Source: Halomonas caseinilytica (lineage in GTDB: Bacteria > Pseudomonadota > Gammaproteobacteria > Pseudomonadales > Halomonadaceae). Taken from it: DNA of 64,000 nt. A program made the position numbers and the translations under genes. Positions within the stretch are counted from its first letter, which is position 1. Every line of letters starts with the position of its first letter. This document shows positions 45,690-54,803 of this stretch, piece by piece. The DNA lies in assembly GCF_001662305.1 (NCBI RefSeq), contig NZ_BDEP01000001.1, positions 1 through 64,000 on the forward strand. The letters are read 5' to 3'. Under the pieces are notes generated by a model. That model saw only the letters and a program-made list of their open reading frames with translations. It was not told the origin of the DNA and made no database searches.

Positions 45690-46793
45690 TCACTGCTCCA
45701 TGCAGGCCTCGATTTCCTCCAGGGAGGGCAGGTTGTCGGTGACTCGGCTCATGTTGTAGGGCGCCGAGATGTCGCGCCAGTTAGCGTAATGCTCCATGTA
45801 GCTGATCATGGAATGATAGATCTTGGCGTGCATCGGATCCTCGCAGGCGCCCTGCACGATCACCTCGTTGGTGATGTCCTGGATCTCGGCGAGGTCCTCT
45901 TCGGAGAGCTGGTTGATGGTGGTGCCGTCCTCGAGGAACTTCACCGTGCCTTCGGTCGACTGACGCTCGGACCAGGCCAGCGACCAGGCCATGGTGGCGT
46001 CCGCGGCGATCTTGAGCTTTTCCTGGGTCTCCTCGGAGAGCGCGTCCCAGGCATCCTGGTTGATCATCACGCCGAACACGCTGGCGGACTGGTGCCAGCC
46101 CGGCGTCAGCCAGTAATCGGCAACCTCGTTGAAACCGGCCTTGTAATCCACGCCGGGGGTGGAGAACTCGGCGCCGTCGACCACGCCACGCTCGATGGCT
46201 TGATAGATTTCCCCTCCGGCGAGCGTGACCTGGGAGCCGCCCAACTTTTCCAGCACGCGTCCTTGGTCCCGGCCGGAGAGGCGCAGGCGCTTGCCCTCCA
46301 GGTCGGCGAGGCTCTCGATGGGCGTGCCGCCGCGGAAGCCGGATTCGTTATTGGTGATACCGTAGGGCAGATAGACCATGTTGTACTGGCCGTAGACTTC
46401 CTGATAGAGCTCGAAACCGCCCCATTGTTGAATCCAGTTCAGGTAGTCGACGCCATTGAACAGGCTGGTGGTGGTAGCCAGCGGCGAGAAGGCCGGGCTG
46501 CGTCCCGCCCAGTAGCCGGGCCAGTCACCGGCGGCCTCGATACTACCGGTCTCGGTGGCGTCGAACACCTCGGTGCCGGGCATCAGGGTGCCGCCGGCGC
46601 GGAAGTTGATCTGCAGCTCGTCGCCGGCCAGCTGGTTGACCAGTTCTGCCCAGTGGCGGTCGATCTGGATGAGATCCAGGTTGTCCGGCCAGGTCGTGGT
46701 CATGGTCCATTCTTCCTGGGCCTGGACATGAGTCGCCAGCGTGGCCAGGGCAACGCCGGCGGCCAGGCTGGTGAGAGCGAAGCGTGTCATCAT
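45690..46793 (-). CDS. dctP: TRAP transporter substrate-binding protein, DctP type
   Basis: This 367-residue periplasmic protein has a signal peptide (LTSLAAGVALATLATHVQA) and the DctP/TakP fold: WTMTTTWPDNLDLIQIDRHWAELVNQLAGDELQINFRAGGTLMPGTEVFDATETGSIEAA, GKRLRLSGRDQGRVLEKLGG with the conserved Arg, and VDGAEFSTPGVDYKAGF. It resembles the 2-oxo-acid binding TakP branch more than the C4-dicarboxylate branch, but substrate is not proven. The ATG at 46793 has a GGGAG ribosome site; a longer frame starts at 46856. Confidence 0.92.
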   Translation of the reverse strand: MMTRFALTSLAAGVALATLATHVQAQEEWTMTTTWPDNLDLIQIDRHWAELVNQLAGDELQINFRAGGTLMPGTEVFDATETGSIEAAGDWPGYWAGRSPAFSPLATTTSLFNGVDYLNWIQQWGGFELYQEVYGQYNMVYLPYGITNNESGFRGGTPIESLADLEGKRLRLSGRDQGRVLEKLGGSQVTLAGGEIYQAIERGVVDGAEFSTPGVDYKAGFNEVADYWLTPGWHQSASVFGVMINQDAWDALSEETQEKLKIAADATMAWSLAWSERQSTEGTVKFLEDGTTINQLSEEDLAEIQDITNEVIVQGACEDPMHAKIYHSMISYMEHYANWRDISAPYNMSRVTDNLPSLEEIEACMEQ

Positions 46794-47111
46794 GTGGGAC
46801 TCCCTCATGGGGTTGTTGTGGTTGTCGAGAAGAGACGCAGCAAAGAACGTTGCCATCCCGTGATATCCCCGACCAGCGTAACGGCGGCAGTCATCAAGCT
46901 AGCATGGCTTTTCCGCCGTGTTCGATGTCCACCATGGTCGTGTTCCACGCAATTTTGTGGCGACCGCACATGTCATTGATTCATGGAAAGTCTCGTAATA
47001 TCAGTAGAATGAAGGGGTTTTGGCGTATCGAGTGCTGCGTTGCCGAAGTGCAGTCGAGCGTTTAATTCCCGAAATTCATTAGACCAAAGTTGATTTGTCC
47101 AGGAGATCGGC
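46794..47111. promoter_or_regulatory. Divergent region dctP / tmcA
   Basis: These 318 bp hold the promoters of two divergent units. A dyad GTTCCAC-N8-GTGGCGAC around 46939-46962 lies about 150 bp before dctP and could be an operator for an unlinked regulator. No complete sigma-70 promoter was recognised. Confidence 0.35.
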
Positions 47112-49286
47112 ATGTCGCCCTTGCCCAGCCCCCACTTCCCGCCGGAACTGGACGAGTTCTGTCAGGCCCTTCGTCGGCATCGATGGCGTGGACTGGTCTG
47201 GCTACAGGGCGAGGCCGGGCGTTGTCGCGAACGGGCGTGGCGGCTCTGGGGAGATGCAAGATGGCAGGCTCCTCTCTGGGTTGCTCCCGAATCGCCAGAC
47301 GGCATCGCGGCGTCGTCATGGCTTCCGGCGAGCAAGGCGCGGACCCGGCTGGGCGGGGAGCAGGACCTGATCGTCTTCGATGCGGCCTCTCCGGGCGCGG
47401 GGTTCGATCCCGAGGCATTCGGTGCCCTGTCCGGCACCTTGCGTGCCGGTGGCTTGATGGTGCTGTTGACGCCCACCGACTGGGGCGCGCGGCCCGATGC
47501 CGACTATGCTCGTCTGGCCGAGTATCCCTGGTCCCTGGAGGAGCTGTCGTGCCGATATCTGGCGCGCTTGTCGACCTTGCTGGCGGATGCGCCGGGCGTC
47601 GCGCGGTGGACCGATGCGGCATCGCCGGTGGTGCCGGTATTGACCGATGAGCCTCGCGAGGCGCCGACGTCGCCCGACGCTGCCTGCCTTACCCCGGACC
47701 AGGCCGATGCCGTGGCCCGGCTAGAGCGTCTACGGCGACGTCGGCCGCTGGTGATGACCGCCGACCGGGGGCGCGGCAAGACGGCCGCTCTGGGCATCGC
47801 CTGTGCCCGACTGCTGGCGCGAGGCATCGCCGTTCTGGTAACCGCGCCGCGTCCGGCTGCAGTGGCGGGGCTCTTCGAGCGTCTCGCAGCGCTGTGCCCC
47901 GAGGGCGTTCGCCAGGGCAATCGCTTCGCGACCGACAAGGGACACGTGAGCTTCCTGGCCCCGGATGAACTGCAAGCGCGAATCGAACGAGGCGAGGCCG
48001 GCGGGGCAGGCAGCTGGTTGCTGGTGGATGAGGCGGCAGCAATACCTGCCGGACTCCTGGGGAGCTGGCTCGAGGCCTTCCCGCGAATCGCCTTTGCGAC
48101 GACCGTGCATGGCTATGAAGGCGCGGGGAGAGGCTTCGCGCTGCGCTTTCGAGAGAGGCTCGACCGCTTGGCCCCGGACTGGCGCGAATGCCACCTGGCC
48201 ACGCCGGTGCGCTGGGCCGAGGGCGATCCTCTGGAGGCGTTGACGTCGTGCCTGCTGATGCTCGACGCCGAACCGGATGTCGACCAACCGGAGGCGGGCG
48301 TGCACTGGCAGCGCGAGGATCGCCGAGACCTGGCCCTCGACGAGCCGCGTCTGCGTGCCATCTTCGGTCTGCTGGTGCAGGCTCACTACCGCACCACGCC
48401 TGGCGACCTGAGGCGCTTGCTGGATGCGCCGGGAGGCCGTATTGCCAGCCTGTCGGGCGGTGGCGGGGTCGCGGCCGTCGCGGTCACCAGCGACGAAGGA
48501 GGCTTCGAACCGGTATTGGCAGAGCGAGTGGCGCGTGGCGAGCGGCGACCTCGTGGACATCTGCTGGCCCAGTCACTGGCAGCCCATGCCGGCGAGCGCG
48601 AGGCGCTGATGGCCCGATTGCGCCGTGTCCTGCGTATTGCCGTGGTGTCGCCATGCCGCCGCCAGGGCATGGGAGCGCAGTTGCTGGCGGCCGAACGGCG
48701 CGATGCCGAGTCGGATGGCATCGACCTGCTCGGTGCGAGCTTCGGCGCCGAACCCGGCCTGCTGGCCTTCTGGCAGGGTCAGGGGTTTAGAGTGGTACGC
48801 CTCGGCCTGACCCGCGAGACCTCCACGGGCGAGCACGCCCTGATGGTGGTGCAGCCGATCAGCGCCAAGGGCGAGGCGCTGGCGACACGCCTGATGCATC
48901 GCTTCCATCGTCAGCTTCCTGCCCTGCTGGCTTTCGAGCTGGCCGAGCTCGAGCCGCTGGTGGCGCTGGCCCTGCTCGGCGAATGTCCCGCCGGGCCGCT
49001 GTCGGCGGAGGACCTTCGCGACCTCGAGGATGTGGCCCATGGGCATCGCGATCCGGCCATGGTGAGGCCGGCCGTGCAGGCACTGATCGGCTTCGTCGCT
49101 CCCCATGGCCAGGGCGATGACGCGCTGGCCATGCTGGCCGCCTGGGCCTTCCAGGGGCGTTCCGACGAGTGGCTCGCTCGACGGCTGTCGCTCAGCGGCG
49201 CTCGGCAGGTCGATGGCTGGCGGCGGCAGGGCATCGCCAGATGGCTCGATGCCGCCAGTCTTCCCAAGGGTGAGGACGGCCGGTAG
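47112..49286 (+). CDS. tmcA: tRNA(Met) cytidine acetyltransferase TmcA
   Basis: TmcA makes N4-acetylcytidine at the wobble position of elongator tRNA-Met, using acetyl-CoA and ATP. The 724 residues show an N-terminal DUF1726 region, an RNA-helicase-like domain with P-loop TADRGRGKTA (216-225) and VDEAAAIP Walker B, the THGYEGAGRG-type segment (VHGYEGAGRGF), a GNAT domain with IAVVSPCRRQGMGAQLL and a C-terminal tRNA-binding region. AGGAG precedes the ATG. It stands first in a run with pepD and rmuC. Confidence 0.95.
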   Translation: MSPLPSPHFPPELDEFCQALRRHRWRGLVWLQGEAGRCRERAWRLWGDARWQAPLWVAPESPDGIAASSWLPASKARTRLGGEQDLIVFDAASPGAGFDPEAFGALSGTLRAGGLMVLLTPTDWGARPDADYARLAEYPWSLEELSCRYLARLSTLLADAPGVARWTDAASPVVPVLTDEPREAPTSPDAACLTPDQADAVARLERLRRRRPLVMTADRGRGKTAALGIACARLLARGIAVLVTAPRPAAVAGLFERLAALCPEGVRQGNRFATDKGHVSFLAPDELQARIERGEAGGAGSWLLVDEAAAIPAGLLGSWLEAFPRIAFATTVHGYEGAGRGFALRFRERLDRLAPDWRECHLATPVRWAEGDPLEALTSCLLMLDAEPDVDQPEAGVHWQREDRRDLALDEPRLRAIFGLLVQAHYRTTPGDLRRLLDAPGGRIASLSGGGGVAAVAVTSDEGGFEPVLAERVARGERRPRGHLLAQSLAAHAGEREALMARLRRVLRIAVVSPCRRQGMGAQLLAAERRDAESDGIDLLGASFGAEPGLLAFWQGQGFRVVRLGLTRETSTGEHALMVVQPISAKGEALATRLMHRFHRQLPALLAFELAELEPLVALALLGECPAGPLSAEDLRDLEDVAHGHRDPAMVRPAVQALIGFVAPHGQGDDALAMLAAWAFQGRSDEWLARRLSLSGARQVDGWRRQGIARWLDAASLPKGEDGR

Positions 49287-49318
49287 AGTCTCCGAGTCAA
49301 TCACGATACAGAAGCGCC

Positions 49319-50788
49319 ATGAACGCACATCTCGAGCAACTCGCGCCGCGCCCGCTGTGGCGCCATTTCCGCACTCTGTGCAACACCCCGCGTCCTTCCG
49401 GCCATGAAGCGGCTCTGGTCGCGCACCTTGAGGCCTGGGCCGACGGCCTCGGCCTGCCGCATGATCGCGACGCTTTCGGCAACCTGCGCATCCGCAAGCC
49501 GGCCAGTCCCGGCCACGAGAAGGCGCCGGGCGTGATTCTGCAAGGTCACCTGGACATGGTCGCCCAGGCCAATGCCGATCATCCCCACGACTTCACCCGC
49601 GATCCCATCGCAACCCATGTGGTGGATGGCTGGCTGCATGCGCGGAATACCACCCTGGGCGCCGATAATGGCATGGGCGTGGCGGCGGCACTGGCGATCC
49701 TGGAAGACGACACGCTGGTGCATGGCCCGCTCGAGGCACTGTTCACCCTGGAGGAAGAATCCTCGATGGGTGGTGCCTTGAACCTGGCGGAAGACTGGCT
49801 CGAGGGGGAGATGCTGCTTAACCTCGATTCCGAGGACCGTGGTCAGGTCTACATCGGTTGTGCTGGCGGTGCTGACGTGGTGGTCGAGGCGCAGTTGCCC
49901 ACCAGCGCGGTGGGCGAGGATGAAACACTGGTGCGCCTCGCCCTGACCGGGCTGACCGGAGGCCACTCGGGTCTCGATATCGACAAAGGACGCGGCAACG
50001 CCAATCGCCTGCTGGTGCGGGCGTTGCGCCGCCTCGAAGACGTCGATGCACGCCTGGTCGACTATCAGGGGGGTACTCTGCGCAATGCCTTGCCTCGTGA
50101 AGCCTTCGCTACTCTGGCGTTGCCCGCCGAGGAAGTGGAGGCCGCGCGCACGCGCCTGGCAGCCCTGGAGCAGGAGTTGCGCGATGAACTGGCCGGGGTT
50201 GATGATGACCTGCGACTGACCCTCGAGCCAGGCGTCGCTGCCGACGGCACGGCTGCCCTGAGCCGTGAGGCCAGCCGCCTGCTGGTCAATGCCCTGCATG
50301 TAGCGCCCTGTGGTGTCGAACGCATGAGTACCGCCGTGCCGGGCGTGGTGGAAACGTCCAACAATCTCGGGGTGGTGAGTCTGGCAGACGGCCGCTTCCA
50401 CCTGTGCGCACTGGTGCGCTCGCTGCGAGACAGTGCGCGTGCCGACATCGCCGATCGCTTTCGCGCGCTGTTCGAGTTGATCGGTGCCCGCACTCGGGTC
50501 GAGAACGCCTATCCCGGCTGGACGCCGGCCCCGGAGAGCCCGCTGCTGGCGCGCTTCTGCACCCTGCACCGGGAGCGGCTGGGGGTCGACCCGGCCATCA
50601 AGGTGATTCATGCGGGCCTGGAGTGCGGCATCCTCGGTGCCAAGTATCCGGCCCTGGAAATGATCTCCTTCGGTCCTTTGATCCGTGGCGCGCATTCGCC
50701 GGACGAGCGCGTGGAGATCGACTCGGTTGCGGAGTTCTGGGACATGCTGCGGGCCCTGGTCGAAGATCTGGTGGACCCCAAGGCGTGA
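49319..50788 (+). CDS. pepD: Aminoacyl-histidine dipeptidase (peptidase D)
   Basis: This 489-residue M20 metallopeptidase cleaves dipeptides such as carnosine in the cytoplasm. It contains TPRPSGHE, the metal site LQGHLDMVAQAN with His79 and Asp81, TTLGADNGMGVAAAL, the catalytic Glu pair in FTLEEESSMGGA, and LNLDSEDRGQVYIGCAGG. Length and motifs match PepD of E. coli. It ends 10 bp before rmuC. Confidence 0.95.
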   Translation: MNAHLEQLAPRPLWRHFRTLCNTPRPSGHEAALVAHLEAWADGLGLPHDRDAFGNLRIRKPASPGHEKAPGVILQGHLDMVAQANADHPHDFTRDPIATHVVDGWLHARNTTLGADNGMGVAAALAILEDDTLVHGPLEALFTLEEESSMGGALNLAEDWLEGEMLLNLDSEDRGQVYIGCAGGADVVVEAQLPTSAVGEDETLVRLALTGLTGGHSGLDIDKGRGNANRLLVRALRRLEDVDARLVDYQGGTLRNALPREAFATLALPAEEVEAARTRLAALEQELRDELAGVDDDLRLTLEPGVAADGTAALSREASRLLVNALHVAPCGVERMSTAVPGVVETSNNLGVVSLADGRFHLCALVRSLRDSARADIADRFRALFELIGARTRVENAYPGWTPAPESPLLARFCTLHRERLGVDPAIKVIHAGLECGILGAKYPALEMISFGPLIRGAHSPDERVEIDSVAEFWDMLRALVEDLVDPKA

Positions 50789-50798
50789 AGGAGACGGC

Positions 50799-52223
50799 AT
50801 GAACGAGGCATGGCTCGCGCCCGGTTGGGTGCTGCCGCTCGGGCTGGGCGTGCTGGCACTGGTGAGCCTGGCTTGGGGAATCGGCCAACGCCGCCGTCAT
50901 GTGGCCGTCAGTGCCCGTCTGGCCGAACGCGAGGCGGCCGCGGCACGGCTCGAGCAGGAACTGACCCAGAGCGACGCCCAACTGGATGGCTGTCGCGAGC
51001 GGCTGGCCAGTGTCGAGGCGGCGCTCGAGCAGACTCAAGGGCAACTGGCCGAGCAGCGCGAGCGGGCGGCACGGCTGGAAACGGAACGTGAGCAAGCGGC
51101 GCTGCGCCATCGTGAGCAGCTTGCGCTGATGGAAGACGCCCGCGAACGCCTCAAGGACGAATTCCACCAGCTCGCCGGCCAGGTCTTCGACGAACGCCAA
51201 CGCACCTACAGCGCCCAGAGTCGCGAGAGCCTCGAAGCGCTGCTGAAGCCCTTCCGCGAGCAGGTCGACCATTTTCGTCGACGCGTCGAGGAGTTGCATG
51301 GCCAGGAGCAGCGCGAACGCGGCTCGCTCAAGGCCCAGCTGGATCAACTGGCCGGTCTCAACGCCAAGCTCGGCGAGGAAGCCGCCGGGCTGGCCCGGGC
51401 ACTCAAGGGCGACCAGAAGGCGCAGGGCAATTGGGGAGAGCTGATTCTCGAGCGGGTGCTGGAGCGTAGTGGCCTGCGTCGCGACATCGAGTATCGTCGC
51501 GAGGTGACGCTGCACGACGAGCAGGGGCGGCGGCGTCCCGATGCGATCATCTACTTGCCGGAAGACCGTCATCTGATCGTCGATGCCAAGGTGTCGCTCA
51601 GCGCCTGGTCCCGAGTGGTCAACGCCGAGGACGAAACCGAGCGGGAAGCGGCGATGCGCGATCACCTGCAGTCGCTGCGCTCGCACGTTCAGGGCCTGGC
51701 GGCCAAGGACTATCCGGGCCTCTCGACGCTGCACTCTCCGGACTTCGTGTTCCTCTTCGTGCCGGTGGAGCCGGCCTTCGCGGCGGCCTTCGAACGTGAT
51801 CCGACGCTGTTCCAGGATGCCTTCGACAAGCAAGTGGTGATGGTCACGCCGACCACCCTGCTGGCCAGCCTGCGCACCGTGGCGGGTCTGTGGAGCCTGG
51901 AACGCCAGAACGAGAATGCTCGTCTGATCGGCGAGCGTGCCGAGCGCCTGCTGAGCAAGTTCGGAGGATTCGTCGAGAGCCTGGAAGAGGTGGGGCGACA
52001 CCTGGAGCGTGCCGGAGACAGCCATCGCCGCGCCATGCGGCGGCTGTCGACGGGACAGGGCAGCCTGGTCGCTCAGGCCCGGGAGCTGGAACGCTTGGGC
52101 GTGCGCATGAAGAAGCCGCTGCCCGATGACCTGGTGCGTGCCGCCGAGGGCGAGGCACCGGATGAGTCTCCCGAACACGACGCCGCCGCCCCGAAAGGCG
52201 GCGACGAGGATCAAGACCGCTAA
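50799..52223 (+). CDS. rmuC: DNA recombination protein RmuC
   Basis: The 474 residues begin with one membrane anchor (LPLGLGVLALVSLAWGIG), then a long coiled coil (about 35-190, heptads rich in Glu, Arg and Leu), then the RmuC nuclease-like domain: QGNWGELILERVLERSGL, RRPDAIIYLPEDRHLIVDAKVSL and DFVFLFVPVEPAF with PD-(D/E)xK-type residues. RmuC limits short-repeat inversions and aids phage defence in some bacteria. GAAGGAG lies before the ATG. The convergent dps gene follows after a MITE-like element. Confidence 0.94.
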   Translation: MNEAWLAPGWVLPLGLGVLALVSLAWGIGQRRRHVAVSARLAEREAAAARLEQELTQSDAQLDGCRERLASVEAALEQTQGQLAEQRERAARLETEREQAALRHREQLALMEDARERLKDEFHQLAGQVFDERQRTYSAQSRESLEALLKPFREQVDHFRRRVEELHGQEQRERGSLKAQLDQLAGLNAKLGEEAAGLARALKGDQKAQGNWGELILERVLERSGLRRDIEYRREVTLHDEQGRRRPDAIIYLPEDRHLIVDAKVSLSAWSRVVNAEDETEREAAMRDHLQSLRSHVQGLAAKDYPGLSTLHSPDFVFLFVPVEPAFAAAFERDPTLFQDAFDKQVVMVTPTTLLASLRTVAGLWSLERQNENARLIGERAERLLSKFGGFVESLEEVGRHLERAGDSHRRAMRRLSTGQGSLVAQARELERLGVRMKKPLPDDLVRAAEGEAPDESPEHDAAAPKGGDEDQDR

Positions 52224-52274
52224 TGGTCGAGAGCGGATCCAGGGAAATCGTGTTCCCCGAACCTTTTGGGTACA

Positions 52275-52414
52275 GGAAGTGCTGATTTATGTCGTGAGCG
52301 ACGATAAGCTGGCCGCCGCCGGAACGGAATAACCGCAGTTTACTGATCGTAAATGAGGATTATGAGTACCGCCGACGGTCAGGGTATCGAGCGCAACAAT
52401 AAATCAGTGCTTCC
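52275..52414. mobile_element. 140 bp MITE-like inverted-repeat element
   Basis: The ends GGAAGTGCTGATTTAT (52275-52290) and ATAAATCAGTGCTTCC (52399-52414) are inverted copies, matching at 14 of 16 bases. Looser complementarity continues inward for about 45 bp, and the centre holds TTTAC-TGATC-GTAAA. No transposase frame is present. The right end abuts the dps stop codon. The GGAAG-type ends recall IS5-family termini, which often duplicate YTAR; TTAG follows the right end, but the left flank is TACA, so no target duplication is visible. Confidence 0.68.
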
Positions 52415-52888
52415 TTAGCCGAGATAGGCGTTCAACATCCAAATCGTCTTCTCTTGCTCGCGGATGTAGTCGCTCACCTGGGAGGCGGTACCTTCGTCGT
52501 CGGCATCGGATGCCAGGGAGAGGATCTCGCGCTGCAGCTCGATCAGCGTCTGGTAACCCTTGACCACGCCACGCACGCAGGTCTCGCCGTCGTGGATATC
52601 CTTCTCTTCCTCGATGCTGGACAGCTTGAAGTAATCGCTATAGGCGTGCACCGGCTTGTGTCCTAGGGTCAGGATGCGCTCGGCGACCTCGTCGATCTTG
52701 GCTAGCAGGTCGGTATAGAACTCCTCGAACTTGGTGTGCAGCTCGAAGAAGTTCTCGCCTTTCACGTTCCAGTGATAGCCGCGAACGTTCATGTAGAAGA
52801 TCTGATAGTTGGCCAGCAGGGCGTTGAGCCGTTCGGCCAGTTGGCTGGCACTGCCGGAATGCAGGCCGATGCTGTTGGTCTCGCTCAT
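52415..52888 (-). CDS. dps: Dps family ferritin-like protein
   Basis: This 157-residue four-helix protein has the Dps ferroxidase pattern: MNVRGYHWNVKGENFFELHTKFEEFYTDLLAKIDEVAERI with inter-subunit His and acidic ligands. It oxidises and stores iron and shields DNA under stress; the N-terminus is short and lacks a Lys-rich DNA-binding tail. AGGAGG lies seven bases before the ATG. The stop codon directly abuts the MITE-like element, so the natural terminator may have been displaced. Confidence 0.94.
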   Translation of the reverse strand: MSETNSIGLHSGSASQLAERLNALLANYQIFYMNVRGYHWNVKGENFFELHTKFEEFYTDLLAKIDEVAERILTLGHKPVHAYSDYFKLSSIEEEKDIHDGETCVRGVVKGYQTLIELQREILSLASDADDEGTASQVSDYIREQEKTIWMLNAYLG

Positions 52889-53058
52889 GCGAATGCCTCC
52901 TTGATTCGTGTTGGGCCAGTATAGGCGCCGGGGTAGTGACCGTTAAGCGAATTTCCTGCATGGACACCATAGCGCTGATTGATGACATGCGGGCGACGTT
53001 GCGGGGCTTCAAGAGGGTGGCGACTGCTAGACTGTCGGAAGACACCGAGGAGAGACGC

Positions 53059-53610
53059 ATGGCTCGAGGAAACTGGCACGCCCTGTTGATAGCCCCGTTC
53101 GCGGTCCTGGCGGGCTGTCAGGCGACGCCCACCCGCATGCCGGAAGCCGAGCCGGCCCCCGCCGCTGCCTGCCATTGGCCGGTGGAGGCCGGCTCGCGCA
53201 GCACCACTCTGGCACGGGTGGTCGAGGTACTGGAGCAGCGCGATTTTCTGGTACGCGATACCGATACCTCGCTGGGGCTGGTCAGTGCCGAGCGTGCCGG
53301 CCGCACCCTCTATCATGATGCCGTCGACCCGGCACCCCGCCTGGGCGGTTTTCTGTTCGGCGGAAGCGGCGGTCATGTGGCATCCGGCGTGGGGCTGGGC
53401 ATCGGCTTTGGTGGCGCGGGGTGGCCGTCCGAGGAAGCCACCCGGATCGAACGTGTCTCGGTGGTGGTCGGCGGCGAGTCGGTGAGGGTGTCGCGTGATG
53501 TTCAGCTGTACGACTGGCGCGGTCAGTTGCGGCAGTCGCGCACCGCCAGTGACGCGAATTTCTGTCGCGAGCTGCACGATGCCGTCGAGGCTGGGGAGGT
53601 GTCGTCATGA
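53059..53610 (+). CDS. Putative lipoprotein, first of a paralogous pair
   Basis: This 183-residue protein starts at an ATG after GAGGAG, with a signal ending in the lipobox LAGC (Cys near residue 19). The mature part has VVEVLEQRDFLVRDTDTSLGLVSAER and a glycine-rich middle (LGGFLFGGSGGHVASGVGLGIGFGGAG), then a beta-rich tail. No named family recognised. It overlaps the next gene by 4 bp, which carries a similar V-x-EVL-x-(E/R)RG-x-VVR-x-(A/T)D-x-x-LG module, so the two look like tandem relatives acting in the envelope. Confidence 0.7.
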   Translation: MARGNWHALLIAPFAVLAGCQATPTRMPEAEPAPAAACHWPVEAGSRSTTLARVVEVLEQRDFLVRDTDTSLGLVSAERAGRTLYHDAVDPAPRLGGFLFGGSGGHVASGVGLGIGFGGAGWPSEEATRIERVSVVVGGESVRVSRDVQLYDWRGQLRQSRTASDANFCRELHDAVEAGEVSS

Positions 53611-53966
53611 GGCGCCGCTTGCTGGGGGGCGCGCTGATGCTGCTGCTGACGGGATGCGCGAGCATGGCACCGCCCGCCCCCGCCGAGCCTGTCACGGGGA
53701 ACGTGCCAGGCTCGGTGGTCGACGTGCTGGATGAAGCCATGATCCTGCTGATGGAGCGTGGCTATGTGGTGCGCCATGCCGATGCCGACCTGGGACGTGT
53801 CGAGGCCGTGCTCGGGCGTTGGCCCGGTTACCGGCTGCGTCTCGAGGCGAGTCCCGCCGAGCGAGGCAGCCGGGTCGAGATGACGGCCCTGCGTGGCGGT
53901 CGTCCCCTGCCGCCATGGTTGCTCGAGCCCTGGCTGGCGACGCTGCGCACACGCCTGGAGAACTAG
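53607..53966 (+). CDS. Putative lipoprotein, second of a paralogous pair
   Basis: The 119 residues begin MRRRLLGGALMLLLTGC, a strong lipoprotein signal with Cys17. The mature part contains VVDVLDEAMILLMERGYVVRHADADLGRVEAVL, similar to the module in the preceding lipoprotein, but lacks its glycine-rich insert. Its start is coupled to that gene by ATGA. Its stop overlaps the stop of the convergent HIT gene by 4 bp. Function unknown. Confidence 0.7.
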   Translation: MRRRLLGGALMLLLTGCASMAPPAPAEPVTGNVPGSVVDVLDEAMILLMERGYVVRHADADLGRVEAVLGRWPGYRLRLEASPAERGSRVEMTALRGGRPLPPWLLEPWLATLRTRLEN

Positions 53967-54394
53967 GCGGGTGCCTTCCAGTCGATGGCTTCTATTTCCG
54001 CCAGCAGACGATCGCGCAGGCTCGCCAGGGTGTCCAGATCATAGGGCGAGGCCTGACCGTGGCCCCAGACCGGCGCCGGCCAGGCGTCGTCGTCATGACG
54101 TCGCAGGATCACGTGCAGATGCAGCTGGGCGACCACGTTGCCCAGGGTGGCGATGTTGAGCTTGTCGCCCGTCAGACACTCCTTCAACACGCTGCCGGCC
54201 AGGGTCGCCTCCCGCCAGAGCTGGCGCTGGTCGGCCTCGTCGAGTTCGATGACCTCGGAGACGCCGGCACGGCGTGGCACCAGAACCAGCCAGGGGAAGC
54301 GGGCATCGTTCATCAGGCGTAGCTGACAGAGCGGGAGTTCGGTGATGGGGTAGGTGTCCTCGATCAGACGGGCGTCCGGTTCGAAATCTGGCAT
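53963..54394 (-). CDS. HIT family protein
   Basis: This 143-residue protein belongs to the histidine-triad superfamily of nucleotide hydrolases and transferases. The active segment reads VVAQLHLHVILR, that is Q-x-H-x-H instead of H-x-H-x-H; the first His is Gln, a variation seen in a branch of proteobacterial HIT proteins. Upstream parts (LCQLRLMNDARFPWLVLVPRR, DKLNIATLGN) fit the fold. Substrate unknown. It is convergent with the lipoprotein pair. Confidence 0.85.
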   Translation of the reverse strand: MPDFEPDARLIEDTYPITELPLCQLRLMNDARFPWLVLVPRRAGVSEVIELDEADQRQLWREATLAGSVLKECLTGDKLNIATLGNVVAQLHLHVILRRHDDDAWPAPVWGHGQASPYDLDTLASLRDRLLAEIEAIDWKAPA

Positions 54395-54632
54395 GTCGGG
54401 GCTCCTTGAAGTCGTTGGTACATGTGCAGCATGCCATGGCCATGCTGCAGGGGAATCAGGTCTGGAAAGCCGGGGTAGGGGGTTGTGCGGGATAGGGGCT
54501 GTGCGGGACCGCGCTTCCTGCTAGATTGAACGAGTAGCATCCCTTCCCGGAAACGCCGGAGGAGGCGGTATGGCGCCTGTGGCGCCGTTCGCCTTCCGCG
54601 TTTCCCTACCGAGCCGTAACAAGGAGAGCCCG

Positions 54633-54764
54633 ATGAAACGGACCCTTTCTCTGATGATGATCACCCTGTTCACGCTGTCGCTGCTGGCTGGATGCAACAC
54701 CGTGCGCGGTGTCGGTCAGGACATCGAACAGGGCGGCGAGGCCATCCAGGAGTCCTCTTCCTGA
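54633..54764 (+). CDS. ecnB: Entericidin A/B family lipoprotein
   Basis: This 43-residue peptide has signal MKRTLSLMMITLFTLSLLAGC with Cys21 and the entericidin core NTVRGVGQDIEQGGEAIQ. Entericidins are small membrane lipoproteins; the EcnB type was proposed as a bacteriolytic toxin of stationary phase. AAGGAG precedes the ATG. No second entericidin (antidote-like EcnA) is adjacent. A hairpin follows the gene. Confidence 0.9.
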   Translation: MKRTLSLMMITLFTLSLLAGCNTVRGVGQDIEQGGEAIQESSS

Positions 54765-54776
54765 CGCATGCCTCCA

Positions 54777-54802
54777 CCATGGCCCGGCTTGCCGGGCCAT
54801 GG
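54777..54802. terminator. Bidirectional hairpin after ecnB
   Basis: CCATGGCCCGGC and GCCGGGCCATGG form a perfect 12 bp stem with a 2-base centre, between the convergent ecnB and thioesterase stops. Confidence 0.65.
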
Positions 54803-54803
54803 T

